Assembly (NCBI GenBank): GCA_948144175.1
Contig: CANXME010000319.1
Span: forward strand, 46,986 to 110,985
DNA: 64,000 nt
Origin: Closterium sp. NIES-65
Lineage: Eukaryota > Streptophyta > Zygnematophyceae > Desmidiales > Closteriaceae
Direction of reading: 5' to 3'
The notes under the pieces were generated by a model. That model had not been told where the DNA came from. It worked only from the letters and a program-made list of their open reading frames with translations, and searched no databases. Shown here piece by piece: positions 1 through 12,219 of this stretch (positions are counted from its first letter, which is position 1; each line of letters opens with the position of its first letter). Position numbers and translations under genes: made by a program.

Positions 1-535
1 AAACTTGAAGTAGCCGTAGCTCGGTGCAATCCCACCTGCCGTCACCTGGGACGCCGTCATCGGCGACAGCCCACTTCGACGCCCACCGCCGTCACCATGT
101 GAGGAGCCTGCAGCCACCGACGGCTGCATCCCTCTCGCCTGAACGCCGCCGGCTTCACCGGCGTGTATCACACCTCGTTGCCTCGACGTGCCTCCCACAC
201 TGCTGCCGACCTGACCTCCACCGGCGTTGACGCCCACATCGACGCCGCCGTCGTTGTTCACCGGTCGAGGAGAGGCAGGTCGAGAAGGGGGATGCTCCGC
301 CGCCCACACGGAGCGGAGTCCGGCCTCGACGACTGCCCAGGGTATCGCCCCATACTCCTGGGCCTCATGGCGTCTCCTCGCATCCTCCAGCCGTCCCTCC
401 AGGGTGTCCATCACCTCGGCGTCGCCTACGCGCACGCTAGTGACTTCACGGCTGCCGGTCTACGAACACGATCGGTATGTGCTAAGTCGGCTAGACTGAA
501 CTACGTCGCGTGTTCGATCCACGCTCACCGCACCA
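1..535. other. GC-rich sequence, no gene recognised
   Basis: Several short open frames overlap here, but none has a recognisable domain. The composition (rich in CACC, GCCG and CGACG) resembles the leaders and linkers of the copia elements further right, so it may be retroelement sequence upstream of the family-G LTR at 536. No LTR end, primer site or polypurine tract was found. Confidence 0.4.
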
Positions 536-1486
536 TGCGAAGATAACTACTACAACGGGAGCTTAGAGTACTGGCTAGGCACGTGTGCTCGTGTGATGTC
601 TGCGTTCGTTGGTCCTTAGACGTTTTCCTAGTGCTCACACTGCTTGCTAGTTCACGGGGCAGTTTGGCAAGAGTTTCACTAGAGAAAGTTGTCAATAATG
701 GTCCAATGAAGTTGGCAATGCAAGACTACATCAGAGCTAGCATTCAGGTTGGTCGACTGCCAGCACAGCATGGTCGACCGCGTTCCAGCACGACTTGGTC
801 GACCACGCTACAGCAGTGCAAAGTCGACAGCTTGCCAACGCTGCAGGTTGACGGTGTGCCAGCATTGCTCACGCAGGACAGCAGTGCACCCGCTTTGCAG
901 GTGCGCGCAGATGATTGGCATGCAAAGTCTCGTCACCTGCACAGCGCACACACCACGTCAACCTCGGGCTAGCGACTGCCTCTGATCCGCCACGACGACC
1001 TCGGGATACCACCATGGAGGTCGGTCTCGCCAACTTCGCCTGGGTGACCGTCGCACTCCTTCGCAGAAACTCGTCACCCAGGTATCCTGGTCGACCGGGC
1101 AACTATGTCGACCAGCTGCTCCTGTATGTGCTCGTCGACCTCCCAAGTTGACAACCACACCAGGTCGACCTCACCAGGTCGACCACTCCTCCGGTCGACC
1201 AGATCCAGGTCGACGTCACTCCTGGTCGACCAGTGCAGTTGTCAGCTACCCAAGTCGGCGTCACCAGGTCGACGTGCCACATCGCCGACCACCAGTTGAA
1301 GTCGGCCGCTGGCTTCCCAAGTCGGCGGTATTGCAGTGGCGCCGTGCAAGTCGACCAACCCCGTCGACCAGCTCGTCCAAGTCGGCGTCGCCCACTGCTG
1401 CAAGTCGGCTGTACCTTCCGTACACCCCACCACGAAGTCGGCTCCGCCCAAGCGTGGACGGGGCCAACACACAACTCCCGTTGACA
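536..1486 (+). repeat. Family-G LTR (solo or isolated), 951 bp
   Basis: It begins TGCGAAGATAAC and ends CCCGTTGACA, the TG...CA termini of an LTR. It aligns along its length with the 1151-bp copy at 34838-35988, whose ends are proven by a target duplication. The flanks here (CACCA on the left, TCACC on the right) do not form a clean 5-bp duplication, and the following bases do not look like a tRNA primer site. A solo LTR with a decayed or rearranged flank is most likely. From about 750 to 1440 it is studded with GTCGAC and AAGTCGGC motifs. Confidence 0.75.
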
Positions 1487-1600
1487 TCACCCGCATCATC
1501 ACATCGGGAGGACAAGTGGCTGCAACAGCACCCTACTGCCATTGTCTTCTTTGCCTTGACCTGAAATCGTGGCCAGCAAGCAACGGCACAACGGCAACAG

Positions 1601-1756
1601 CAGCATGCAACGGCATGATGGCTGCATCGGCTTGCAACGGCACGGTGGCTGGAGCAGCATGCCACGGCATGGTGGCTGCAGCGGCATGCAATGGCTCGGT
1701 GGCTGGAGCAGCATGCAACGGCACGGTGACTGCAATGACATGCAATGGCATGACTA
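1601..1756 (+). repeat. 27-bp minisatellite in TE-1 pol
   Basis: About five and a half diverged copies of a 27-bp unit lie in frame with the pre-integrase motif that follows. They encode nine-residue repeats of the type ACNGTVAGA / ACNGMMAAS. The array sits between the protease-proximal part and the GAG-pre-integrase domain. Confidence 0.8.
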
Positions 1757-4310
1757 AGGTGGTTGTTGCGGGAACGGCCAGCATCAAGACGTACGCGGTA
1801 GGCTCCAAGGCAACGCCCAACCTGTGGCACGCTCGCCTTGGACACGTCCACTTCGATGCGGTGAAGTAGACAGCCACGAGCGTTGGCGTGTTAGGCATGG
1901 ACCTGGAGAAACGAGGTGAGGATATGCCGTGCACCTCTTGCCATGAAGCCAAACTCACCCGCGAATCATTTCCGCTGCACGACGAGCGCGAGGAGCAGGT
2001 TCTTGGGCTGGTCCATACTGACGTATGCAGTCCATTTCAGAACCCAACCATGGATGGAAGCAGGTACTACATTCTGCTCATGCACCATGCCTCACGTTAC
2101 ACTGGGGGAAGACGTTGAAGCTAAAGAGCGACACGCTTGCTGCCTTCAAGGAATGGCTTCCCGAAGCTGAACGTCAAACCGGAATGATGCTGACAGTGTT
2201 GCGGTCGGACCGGGGAGGGGAGCTTATGTCGAATGAGTTTCTATTGGTGCTGAAGCAACGAGGAATCTTGCGTCAAATTTCCTGCCCCTCGACCCCCCAG
2301 CAGAACGATGTGGCTGAACGCCGCAACCGTACAGTAACCAAGGGCATGCGTGTGATGTTGGGGCACATGGGGGTGAAAGCACACTGGCGGCACTCAGCTT
2401 TCCAGCAGTTCTGTGGGTGGTTAACCGTGTGCACTAGTCCACCCTGCCCTGGCGTGGCCCCTCATTTGGTGGTGTTCATAGTCAAGCCCGATGTGTCCAT
2501 GGTCCGTCTGTTTGGGTGCATGGTGCAATACCACATTCCTGAGCATGAGCGTGAGGGGAAGCTTGCAAGCAAGACTTGTTGGGGCTTGTGCTTGGGCATA
2601 AGCATGGAAAGCAAGGGATGGTGTGTGGTAGATGTTGGATCAAATCGCATGGTCATCACTCGGGATGCACGTTTTTATGAGGACATGTCACTTGAACGGT
2701 GGCAGAAGTGGCGTGCACGCGTGGGTGACGGGAATGACCAGCCCACACCACCCTTTGCTTCACTCCCATCTCTCTTTCCTGAGCCCTACGACCCTGAGCA
2801 GAATTCGCCGCCACCACGTACCGTCATCGTGGTCCCGATACCATCCATGCAAGGGGACGAGCAACCGCTTGATTGCTCGGTGGGCCCTACGGGCAGCAAG
2901 GCACCCATGGCCGCGCCACCCCGCAGTCCTTCTTCAAGTGCTGATTTGACGCCTGTGGGACCAGAGGATGGTCCCCTTAATGACGGAGGCACCACGGCTG
3001 ATCATGAGGAGGAAGGAGAGGTAGTAGTGGATGAGCAGCCATCGGTGGCCCATGAGCATGAGCCTTTACATGCGGTCCCCTCTACCCAGCTCACTCCACC
3101 TCCCCCACATCGCTCCAGCAGGCCTAACAAGGGGGTGCCATCCGTACGGTTTCAGCCTCCAGCCATGACGGCCCTGGATACGGACGATGAGGACAACCGT
3201 ACAATGCGGCGTACCTTGCTGAGGATGATTGCGACACGGACAGCGAAGACGAAGTGGAGTACCCAGACGAGGATGAGGAGGAAGGCGCTTGGGGAGGTGT
3301 CATCCTCGACCTGGCAGCTGCATTGACCAAACTTGAAGGTTAAGAATGGTGGGCTGCTATGAAGGAGGAGATGGAGAGCCTTAATGAGCAAGGCACTTGG
3401 ACGTTGGCTGACCTACCTGAAGGTCGCAAAACAGTTGGCGTCAATTGCTGCTGAAGAAGAAGCTGTGGCCTGATGGCACCGTGGAGAAGTACAAGGCTAG
3501 GCTCGTGGCTAAGGGCTTTAGCCAACGCTTCAGCATCGACTAGGACGACACTTACGCTCCTGTTGGTAGCTACACCACCGTTCGCGTGCTTCTCTCAATC
3601 ACAGCAGCTATGGACCTGGATTTGCTGCAGCTTGATGTAAAAAATGCATTTCTTCACGACACCATCGACCACGATATCTACATGCAGCAGCTGCCCTACT
3701 TCACCGATGGTAGCAGCAAGGTGTGCCTCCTATAAAAGAGCCTTTACGAGCTAAAGAAGAGTCCCTTTCTGTGCTACAAGGAGCTGGACAAGGTGCTCCT
3801 TGTGAAAGGGTACAAGAAGAGCCTTCTAGACCAGGCCCTATACTACAAGGATGGGGCAAGCGGGAAGCGCGTGTGTCTGCTACTCTACGTGGATGACCTG
3901 CTAGCGGCAAGTGAAGACTAGCAGCTGCTGCAGGACCCGATGGAGCTGCTGGCCAAGGCGTTTCAGCTCCGTGAGGTGGAGCCAGTGGAGCGCTACCGGG
4001 GGCTGCAGATTGTGCGCGACCGCCCCAACAGGACACTTCTCCTACACCAGAATGCATACGTGGCGAAGGTGCAGCAGCTTTGGCAAGCAGGATGCTGGGC
4101 AATTCGCCGACCGAACCATGACCAAGCACTTGTCAATCCTCGGCATGGTGCAATTTGCAGCCATCTCAAACCGTCTTGGCCTATCTTTTGCGTGCAGTCG
4201 CCTTGCAGCAGGTGCACACCTAAGGACGGATGTGCATTGGCATGTGCTCTTCTGCACACTCTCCTACTGGGCTGCCTCGTTGGACATGGAGCTACTGTTC
4301 AAGGGAGGAC

Positions 4311-5548
4311 TGTCACATTTATGTGAACGTGATATGGAAAGCGGGGAGAGCAAGGGGGGGTGTACAAAATATACATATTGTAAATAGCAAGTTGGGCAGT
4401 GTTGAGGACGAGGGGTGAAGGGTCAAGCGGCGGTTGGGGTAGGGAAGGGAACTTGAGAGGTTCGAGGGGGATGGACATCTGCCAAAGCGAAGGGTCGGGG
4501 AAGGCATGGAGAGTAGGCAGGGCAGTACTTACGAAAGGAGGACTTGGACTCAAGTAGGTTTTACAGCGCAAGGCAGTGGCTGCAAAGGCAGGATGGTTAC
4601 CACAGGCACTTGGATGGGTGTTCGTTTGCATGTGTGTTTGTTTCCCTGTGTGTGCAGGCAAGCTCCCAGGAGCCAGCTGGATCTGGGCGATGTCAGCTGG
4701 AGGCAAAGTAGCTAGAGGCGAGGAACAGTGGCAACAGGCAGCATGGATGCAAGCCTTCTCGAAAGTAGCAATAGCTGCTAGCGAGTAGACTAGGGAAGGG
4801 CAGTGTGAGGATCTGGGATCGAGCTCAGAAAAGATGATTCAAATTGAATTGAATGTCCACCTGGGTACAACACGAGGCTATATATAGGCTCGACACAAGG
4901 CCCCGTAACCAGGTGTTACGCGAAGGTTCCGCGGGTCGCGAAGCGTCCCGAACAGATCCTTACCGAATTTGGTAGAAGGCAATTCGGTGGCAACCGAAAA
5001 GCCAGAATTCGGTGCACGCAACCTAGCTCGGTGCTATAACTATAATAAAATATAGGAAAGCACCTAGCCTAGGAAATCAAGCAATTCATGCATGCATATG
5101 ATTATCCTATGCTAGAAATAGCATGATAAAGTAGAGGCAAGCAAGCATAGCTGGCATAAGCCGTCGTACTCTCACAGGCAGGACCCATGGGGGGGGTGAC
5201 GGATCTGGTAGAATAGGCGGATTCTGGTAGAGCTAGCCTCAATGCTTGTATGTTTCCTTTACTACACGATATTCTTGCAACCGACGAAGCAAGTAGTGGC
5301 TAGAAGGAGATATCACAAGGTGTTATGTAGTTGGTAGATTGTGGAGGCAGAGATATGTGAGGGAGCAGGAGCTGTGAGTGCATCAAGAGAACTAGTAGCA
5401 AGGAAGGAGAAGCTAGAACAGTGATGAGGGGGGGTGAAGGGCAGCACAAGGGGAAGAATGACATCAGGAGGAGATGGTACTGGGAGTGAAGGAGGTACCA
5501 GAATGAGAGAAGGCTGCAAGGGAAGAGGGGAGTGGTGAGGTTCCGACC
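4311..5548. mobile_element. Unclassified 1.2-kb insertion in TE-1
   Basis: TE-1 protein homology stops at MELLFKGG (about 4308) and resumes at LSLNLVGYVDADD (about 5555). The intervening DNA has no protein homology and is partly AT-rich, with TATATATA near 4880. GGAC lies at both edges (4307-4310 and 5549-5552), which may be a short target duplication, but the termini are not certain. A G-run followed by TGTACAAAAT near 4361 resembles a polypurine tract plus an LTR start, so this may itself be a damaged LTR element. Confidence 0.5.
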
Positions 5549-6060
5549 GGACCACTGAGCTTGAATTTGGTGGGGTATGTGGATGCGGATGATGCAGGCG
5601 ACAAGGAGAACCGGTCGTCCACAGGAGTCTACATTTTCAAGCCTGGTGGAGCTGCCGTTTCATGGCAGGCCAAGAAGCTGCAGGGTGCGACCAAACTTTT
5701 CTCCACCGAGAGCAAGCTTGTGGCTGCGGTGGAAGCAGGAAAGGAGGGGCGCAAGCTAAGGTTCCTGCTGTGGGAGTTTCAACTGCTCAAGAAGGGTGTT
5801 CCCACCACCCTGTACGTCGACAACATGTCAGCGGTGCAGCTCAGCTAGGCGGGCGGGCTCCAGGGGCGCATGAAACATGTGGACCGTCGCCACATGTCGC
5901 TGCAGGACATGGTGCGCATGAAGAAGTTGGAGCTGCAACACATCTCCCTACGACGGCGCAGCCCGCGGTCTTCTTCAAGAAGCGGCTCGACAAGGCAGCC
6001 TTCAACCAATGTTGTGCAGCAGGCGGCCTGGTGCAGCGTGCTCCTAACAGCAAGGGGGCA

Positions 6061-6671
6061 TGTTAGAAGGAAATGCTGCCATGAGCAACAAAATGTCTGC
6101 GCTGGGATTCGAACTCATAACTTTCAAATCGGTCCTGAAAGTGAGTGATGGTTATGGTGGACGCGAGTTTCTAACTGGAGACCTTTCGATTCAAGTGTCC
6201 CAAAAGTGTCTTATCAGGACAGATTGGGGACAGTTTGAGGACAGATTGGGGATAGTTTGTTGACATCGATATCGGGTCGCGTTCAATTTGAAACTCGGCA
6301 GCGAAGTGTCGAAGTCAACATAATTCGCACGGGAGTTACACTCGGAATTATGGTCGCAGAAATTCTCGTCTACAGAATTCCAGTCAATGGAATTCACCCG
6401 GCAAAGTTCGCGACCCGGATGGACACTTTCTTGTGTGCTTTTATTTTGTATTGCGTCCTAGTGTAAAACCAGAGAGCACAAACCAAAAATCAACTAAGTC
6501 ATTATCACGGCTATGTTTGTGTGTATCTATGGCTATAGTGGACCGTTTCCTGCAATCTTTGGCGCGTTAATATCGTGCATTCGAGCTCTATCAAGCTACT
6601 ATAGTAGTGAGATTCTACACAATGTACTGCACCAAGCAACGCAGTACCCCCTTAGCAGCTTCTCACTGCAC
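6061..6671 (+). other. Putative 3' LTR of TE-1 and flank
   Basis: Directly after RNase H there is a purine-rich AAGGGGG tract and then TGTTAGAAGG at 6061, the expected layout for a polypurine tract and 3' LTR start. No second copy is in the window, so the right end is unknown. No gene is seen here. The stretch ends where reverse-strand TE-H homology begins. Confidence 0.5.
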
Positions 6672-8187
6672 CTTTCGGTGTCTACCAGGAGCCACGTAGC
6701 GAGCTAGGAGATTGAGAGGGTATTCGTTGCCAGGTCGTGTGCATGTCATCAGGCACATGAGGCAACCAACAAGCTCTGGATATGGACCACTCGGCTCTAC
6801 GGACTCGTCTGAAGGTGGAGCTGAGAGCGAATTGCCCGCAGGCAGAAGAGTGGGCTGTGGCAAGGAAAACTGGAAGCTGAAGCGCTGAATGACCTGTAGC
6901 ACCATGTGTGACTGAGTCAATGGGATGGTGCCCCTTGCTCTGTCCCGAGTAATCTACAAACCAAAATAGCTGCGTAGCTCACCCAGGTCAGTGCAAGTAT
7001 GTCTCTTCTGTAGCTCCGACTTCACAAGGGCCAGCGCCTCATTTTCGGTTTTAGCAAAGACCAAGTCGTTGATGTACACGAGGGTATATAACGGCGGCAC
7101 AGAAGGGTCGGTGCGCAGAAACAACAACGGGTTAGCAGTCAAAGAAGCAAACCCAAGAGCCACAAGCGTCGTCTCAGTGTGTTGTGTCACTTGCAGGGTG
7201 CCTGGCGGAGACCGTAGACCGGCCGGCGGAGGCTCCACTAGGTACCCTCAGGAAATAACCCAGTGAAGCTAGGTGGGCGGCGCACCCAGATCTCCTCGTG
7301 AAGGCTACCCTGCAAGAAATCTGTGGAAAAGTCGAGGGAGTGCAGCTCGTAGTCACGCTGTGTTGTAACGTGCAGTAACACCCAAAGAGTGGTCATCTTC
7401 GGGGTGGGGGAGAAGGTCACAAAGAAGTCGACCCCCGTCGCTGACTAAAGCCTCGAGCATCATAGCGGGCCTTGAAGGCAGGCGGAGAACCCGGCGGCCG
7501 CTTCACTCTGAAAATCCACATGCCATTGACTATGTTCGCCCCAGGAGGGGGAAACTCGTCAACGTAGGTGCATGTGGACTTTCCTGAAGCCATCTCCGCG
7601 TCCACGGCTGTCTGCCACTGACAAGAGTACTTATATGTGATCGCCTCTGCGTAAGAGCGCGGGGTGGGGATGTCAAGTGCATCCGGGTCTCTATCAGGGC
7701 AAAGCAGCATGGACACGAAACGGGGTAAAATGGCCGCGAGACAATCAAGCTCAAACTGCCTGTCCTCAAGGACGTCACAGACAAGGGCAAGCTCACCCCC
7801 GACGGACGGAGGACAGACAGACTCTGACTCTGTAACAAGACTCACGACGTAGTCGAGACGACGGGTAGCAGCAAAGTCAACTAGCTAAGTGACTAGGGCA
7901 AACGCAGCAGTAAACTCAAAGAAAGGGTCAGTGACAATAGTAGCGAGGAGACGAATGACAGTAGGACTAGCAGCACGAGCAAGGTCAGATTCAGGGTCAG
8001 GAACGTCAAGAAGAGAGGACACAAGAGGGGACGGCAAAGCAACACGCTGTGCAACAGAGGAATGACAAAATGCCATAGTGTGCGTGCCGGGGACAGGTGG
8101 AGGACGAGAACGACGAGCACGGCTGACAGTGCGAACAAGGGAGGCAGGACGAGACTCAGGCTCACGAGGCTCTGCCAGAGAGCCTAT

Positions 8188-8307
8188 TGTCAGAATCCCA
8201 ACCACTAGACCATTGGGATAAAAGGGCTTATTTGCATAACCCCCCAGGCCAACATGCCTGTAACCCTTCCCTAGGATCAATCGGGGATCACCAGTGGACC
8301 TCTGACA
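8188..8307. mobile_element. 120-bp solo LTR in TE-H
   Basis: The sequence begins TGTCAGAATC and ends CTCTGACA. It is flanked by the direct repeat CCTAT (8183-8187 and 8308-8312) and splits the linker homology of TE-H, which rejoins cleanly without it. TG...CA termini plus a 5-bp duplication identify a solo LTR of a very short-LTR family. Confidence 0.85.
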
Positions 8308-8592
8308 CCTATTTGTGCAGGGTAGGGAGAAGAAGCAGGCAGTGGAGAGCCAGGACGTAACTGTGGTTGTGACTGGTCAGGCGGAGGACACAAGAGAGGC
8401 GGAGTAAGGCCAGTGAAAGATGGAAGACTAAGAATCTGACGAAGTGCCGAGCCAGGTGGTGGTAAGCATGACTGCGGCTGCGGGTAGAAAAATGGTCGGC
8501 GCGGCGCAGTACCCGTACCGTTAGCTCCTCCAACACCTCCAGCACCCCCAGCTCCAGCACTTCCAGTACCACCAGCTCTAGCAACTACAATA

Positions 8593-9211
8593 CCGTAATC
8601 CCCCAGATATAAGACCCCCTCAAAATAGAACACCCCCAGGTAGCCAATACGGGGGGGAGTGTTTATTAAGCCTTGAAATCGTTTTACCTCCCTTTTGAGG
8701 GGTGAACAATATAAGACCCCCTCCTTCCTTTATACGGAGGTTTCCATATAGATTTTAAATCAACGATTTAAATCAAAACATGTTATGATGCGTAATTGGA
8801 CTGTTTGGGGGTGAGTTTGCAGTATTAGGGGGTGAATCTGTTGCGCCAGGGGGCGATTTTGCAGTGTCCGGGGGCGAATTTGCTGTGTCAGGGGGCGAAT
8901 TCGCTACGTGAGGTGGGGGGATTTTGCTGTCAGAAGCGAATGCGTTGTGACTGGTCAAGTGTTTCCGGCAACGGTATGACTGGTCAAGGGTCATTCCAAG
9001 CAAACAACGATTCGCTCTCTTGTTGCTTGCCAAAAGCAGACCAGCAAGTTCAGTGTTAACAGCTGTGTCCAAACACTAAAATAAATATGTGTCATATGAA
9101 AACACCTAGGTTTTTTTTTTTTTTTTTTTTGTTAGGACCCCCCCCCCCCCCCCCCTTTGTTACAAGGGGAATTACATAACACCCTAGGGTGTTATATCCG
9201 GGGGAATACGG
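8593..9211. mobile_element. TA-flanked inverted-repeat DNA element
   Basis: The left end CCGTAATCCCCCAGATATAA and the inverted right end CCGTATTCCCCCGGATATAA match at 18 of 20 positions. The element is bordered by TA (8591-8592 and 9212-9213), and removing it restores TE-H linker homology. TA duplication with TIRs is typical of Tc1/mariner/pogo-type elements. No transposase is visible, so it is non-autonomous (MITE-like). The interior has a 24-bp-scale tandem repeat of GGGGGCGAATTTGC type (about 8805-8925), a T run (about 9111-9130) and a C run (about 9138-9155). Confidence 0.8.
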
Positions 9212-9213
9212 TA

Positions 9214-9840
9214 CCTCCAGCTCTAGCACCGCCAGCACCTCCAGCTCCAGTACCTCCAACACCTCCAGCTCTAGCACCTCCAGCACTAGCAGCTCCAGTA
9301 CCTCCAGCACCTCCACCGCTAGCACCTCCAGCACCAGCAGCTCCAGCACCTCTAGCACTAGCAGCTCCAACACCTCCAGTACCTCGAGCTCCAGTACCTC
9401 TAGCACCTCCAACTCTAGCACCTCCAACACCAGCAGCTCCAGCACCAGCAGCTCCAGCACCAGCACCTCCAGCACCAGTAGCTCCAGTTTCTCCTGCACC
9501 AGCAACTCCAGCACCTCCAGCACCTCCAACACTAGTAGCACCTCCAGATTTAGCAGCTCCAGCACCTCCAGCACCAGCAGCACCTCCAAAACTAGCACCT
9601 CCAGCACCAACAGCACCTCCAGCACCAGCAGTACCTCCAGCACCAGTAGCTCCAGCACCTCCAGCACCAGCAGCTCCAGCACCAACAGCTCCAGTAGCTC
9701 CAACACCTCCAGCACCAGTGGTACCTCTTGCAACTCCAAAATTAGCAACTCCAGCACCTCCAGCACCAGCATTACCTCCAGCACCAGCAGTACCTCCACC
9801 ACCAACAGCTCCAAGATCTGTAAAACTCCAAGCTCTAGCA
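9214..9840 (-). repeat. Triplet-based tandem repeat, TE-H linker
   Basis: This is imperfect repetition of CTCCAGCACCAGCAGCTCCAG-type units, corresponding on the minus strand to Gly-Ala/Leu-Glu-rich coding DNA between integrase and RT. It is an expanded version of the linker seen in TE-B and TE-C. Long open frames occur in several frames only because the repeat lacks stop triplets. Confidence 0.8.
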
Positions 9841-12219
9841 CTAGAGCGGCCTCATTGAACGATCCATTCACGAATCTGCTGCAGCAAGAGCATCTCGAGT
9901 CGACTAGGCGACTGCTGCGGTCCAACGCTAGGACCTCCAGCAAGAGCACCCATGGCCCCACCACCAGTAGGACTCGCAGCACCCTTAGAGTCAGCACCTT
10001 CAGAACCCTCACCCCCCGTCTCAGCACCCCCAGGATTAGCACCTCCAAAGTCCTCACCCCCAATGTCACCACCCCCAGCAGCACCAGAGTCCACAGCTAC
10101 AGGTTTGGAGGTGGCGAAGACAGTCAAGGCGGAAAACGAGGAGGGTCTTCAACCATGGAGAGCGGCGAGTGGCCGCCGTGTCGTTAGCAGCGGGGTCACC
10201 CCCCTCACCTAGGCCAGAGGAGACCTCCAAAGGCTCAACCAAGGGGGGTAGGTCTACTTGAGACACACCTGAGGGAGCAGGACCCTGTGGGGGGAGGGGG
10301 TCTATCAGGGGGGGACAGGAATCAGGAAGAGGGGCGGCAGGGGGACTGGGTGGGACGCGTGTGGGTGGAGACGGTAGAAGCAGACCGACTCTTCAAGGGT
10401 GAGCGTCCTGAAAGGGACTCGACACAAGGCAGGGTGGTAAAACTGCCAAGGCGGGGCGTCAGTATGGAAGCCAAGGAAGATGCAGTGGAGAGTACAAAGA
10501 GAGAGCTTGCTCGTGGTGATATCGAGGACAAGGGAGAGCGCACCCCAGACCCAAAATGCCGACGCATCACCAACCTCCCCTGTCCAATGTAGTGTGGGCA
10601 AGGTCTCCGGCGCAAAGACACGGGGCCAGAGGTTGAGCTGATGCGCAACGTATCAGACCGCAAACGGCCACAGAAAAGCAGCCGCATGGATCATGGAGGT
10701 ACGAGCAACCTCCATGATTAAGCCAATACGACGCTCTGCAATCCCATTCTGCCGCGGAGAGGCTGAAACCGTGAACAACTGCGCGATGCCCTCGTCTCGA
10801 TAGAACTCTGCAAGGAGGCCGGAAGAAAACTCAGTGCCCCTGTCAGAGTGCAGACGCAGGACTGGAAGGTCCCGCCGAAACCGCTCGCGCAGCTAGCGAC
10901 GAGTAGCGCCAATCCAGGAGATCAAAACACTGTGGAAGTCCACCTTGCTCCGCAAGGGGAAGAGCGTGGTGTAGCGCGTTTAGTCGTCAACAACCCGCGG
11001 AAAGTAGCGTTCCTGGTCCGTGTGGATGGGGTCCGGGCCCCATACGTCTATGTGGAGAGTCTACAGAGGAGCAGTGGTTGGAGGAAATGAGGAGGAGTAA
11101 GGAGCGGTGTGCTGCCGCCCCTCAACGCAGGGAAGGCACGGCGGGCAAGGCGAATGAGGGAAGGGGGTCAGGGACCTGGGAAGGCCAGAGACAAGGAGAC
11201 GGGAGTGCATGCTGGGTAGACGCGGCAGAGAGGGGTGGCCGAGTTGGTGGTGCCAGAGGAGAGTCTGGTGGGAGAGTAGCCGACATGAGCACGATGCAGC
11301 TAACTGACCAGACGGAAACACCTGACTCGATGTAATCACCGGACCTAACGTAATCACCTGTGCAGACGCAGTGGTCAGGGTGTGCAGACTGCCCAGGCTG
11401 TCAAGTGAACGTGGCGAGGTGCTCACCAGTGTGGGAGTCTGTACAGGTTGCCACTCGCTCACCCCCAGGAGTAGTTACAGTGACAAATAGGTCCTGGAGG
11501 ACAGCGTTACTCACCAAGTTCGTAGTGAACGAGGGGAGGTGGAGACCTGCAAGCGAGCCAGAAGGGGCTGCCGGACACGGGAGAACGGTGGAGGCACGGG
11601 CTACGTCTAGGCCCCCAGAGGGGTAAGCCAGACTGACCGAGACAGGTGCAATGAGCGGTGTGACTGTGGTGCAATCGCAGAAGAAGCAGCGAGTCACCCT
11701 CAAGCGTGAAGGTGTGTAAAGCCTCCACAGGAGGTGCACCTGTGCTACTAGGCTCGCAGGCACCTAGACTAGCAGCCTCTGCACTACCAGGGACGCGCCG
11801 CCGAGAAAACCACTCGCGAAGCTGTTGCACTGAGAGGGTCTCCTCCTAACTCTACTATCGCTGCTGTCCAGTACCTCCAGTACCAGTACTAGTACCCAAA
11901 CCAGAGCGGCCTGGCTAAATAACCCACTCACGAAGCTGCTACGGCGAGAGCGTCTCAAGTCGACGGGACTGCCGCCGCTGTCCAGTATCACCAGCACCTA
12001 TGAAATCCCAAGCTTTAGCACCAAGCGGCCTCGCCGAATAGCCCACTCGCGAAGCTGCTGCGGCGATAAAGTCTTTGGCTGATGTTGCTGCTGCTGTTTA
12101 CCCCCAGACGCTGCTACAACCGTGATAGTGGCCATGGCAAGCAGTGGCAGTTAGTAGCAGCGGCACACGGGCGTCAGTGGCGACTACTGTAGCTGTGGCG
12201 GTAGTTGCTGTAGTGGCAG

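Larger units (their letters stand above)
1487..6060 (+). pseudogene. TE-1: decayed Ty1/copia polyprotein
   Basis: Recognisable in order are: the GAG-pre-integrase motif (LWHARLGHVHFDAV, about 1820-1866); a zinc-binding remnant (CTSCHEAK, about 1930); the integrase core with LRSDRGGEL and PQQNDVAERRNRT (about 2190-2340); the integrase C-terminal region (about 2510-2720); reverse transcriptase from about 3350 (KARLVAKGFSQRF, QLDVKNAFLHD, LLLYVDDLLAAS near 3890); and RNase H (GYVDADDAGDKENRSSTG from 5571, DNMSAVQLS near 5820). RNase H resumes only after an insertion of about 1.2 kb. Frameshifts (for example near 2100 and 3330) and stops within RT (near 3541, 3733 and 3919) make it non-functional. 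Gag and the 5' LTR are missing, and its left edge abuts the G LTR. Its sequence type differs from the B/C/D/H group. Confidence 0.88.
6672..12190 (-). pseudogene. TE-H gag-pol pseudogene
   Basis: Pieces homologous to TE-B appear in the expected order on the minus strand. Gag/protease fragments are at about 12190-11400 (for example LPSFTTNLVSNAVLQD). Integrase-region DNA is at about 11250-10300, broken into several frames. The linker runs from 10260 to about 7850. Reverse transcriptase spans about 7845-6672, including GMWIFRVKRPPGSPPAFKAR, LVYINDLVFAK and ELVGCLMCLMTCTRPG. The polymerase motif YVDD reads YIND (7065-7076). The motif LSPQQLREW, found twice in TE-B, occurs here at about 9880, 11810, 11930 and 12060, so the gag part is locally triplicated. 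Frameshifts and stops are numerous. Confidence 0.85.

Noticed and set aside
9092..10084. 330-codon Leu/Val/Glu-rich open frame on the minus strand
   Set aside because: It is a shifted reading of the linker minisatellite of TE-H and runs across the border of the inserted TA element; no domain.
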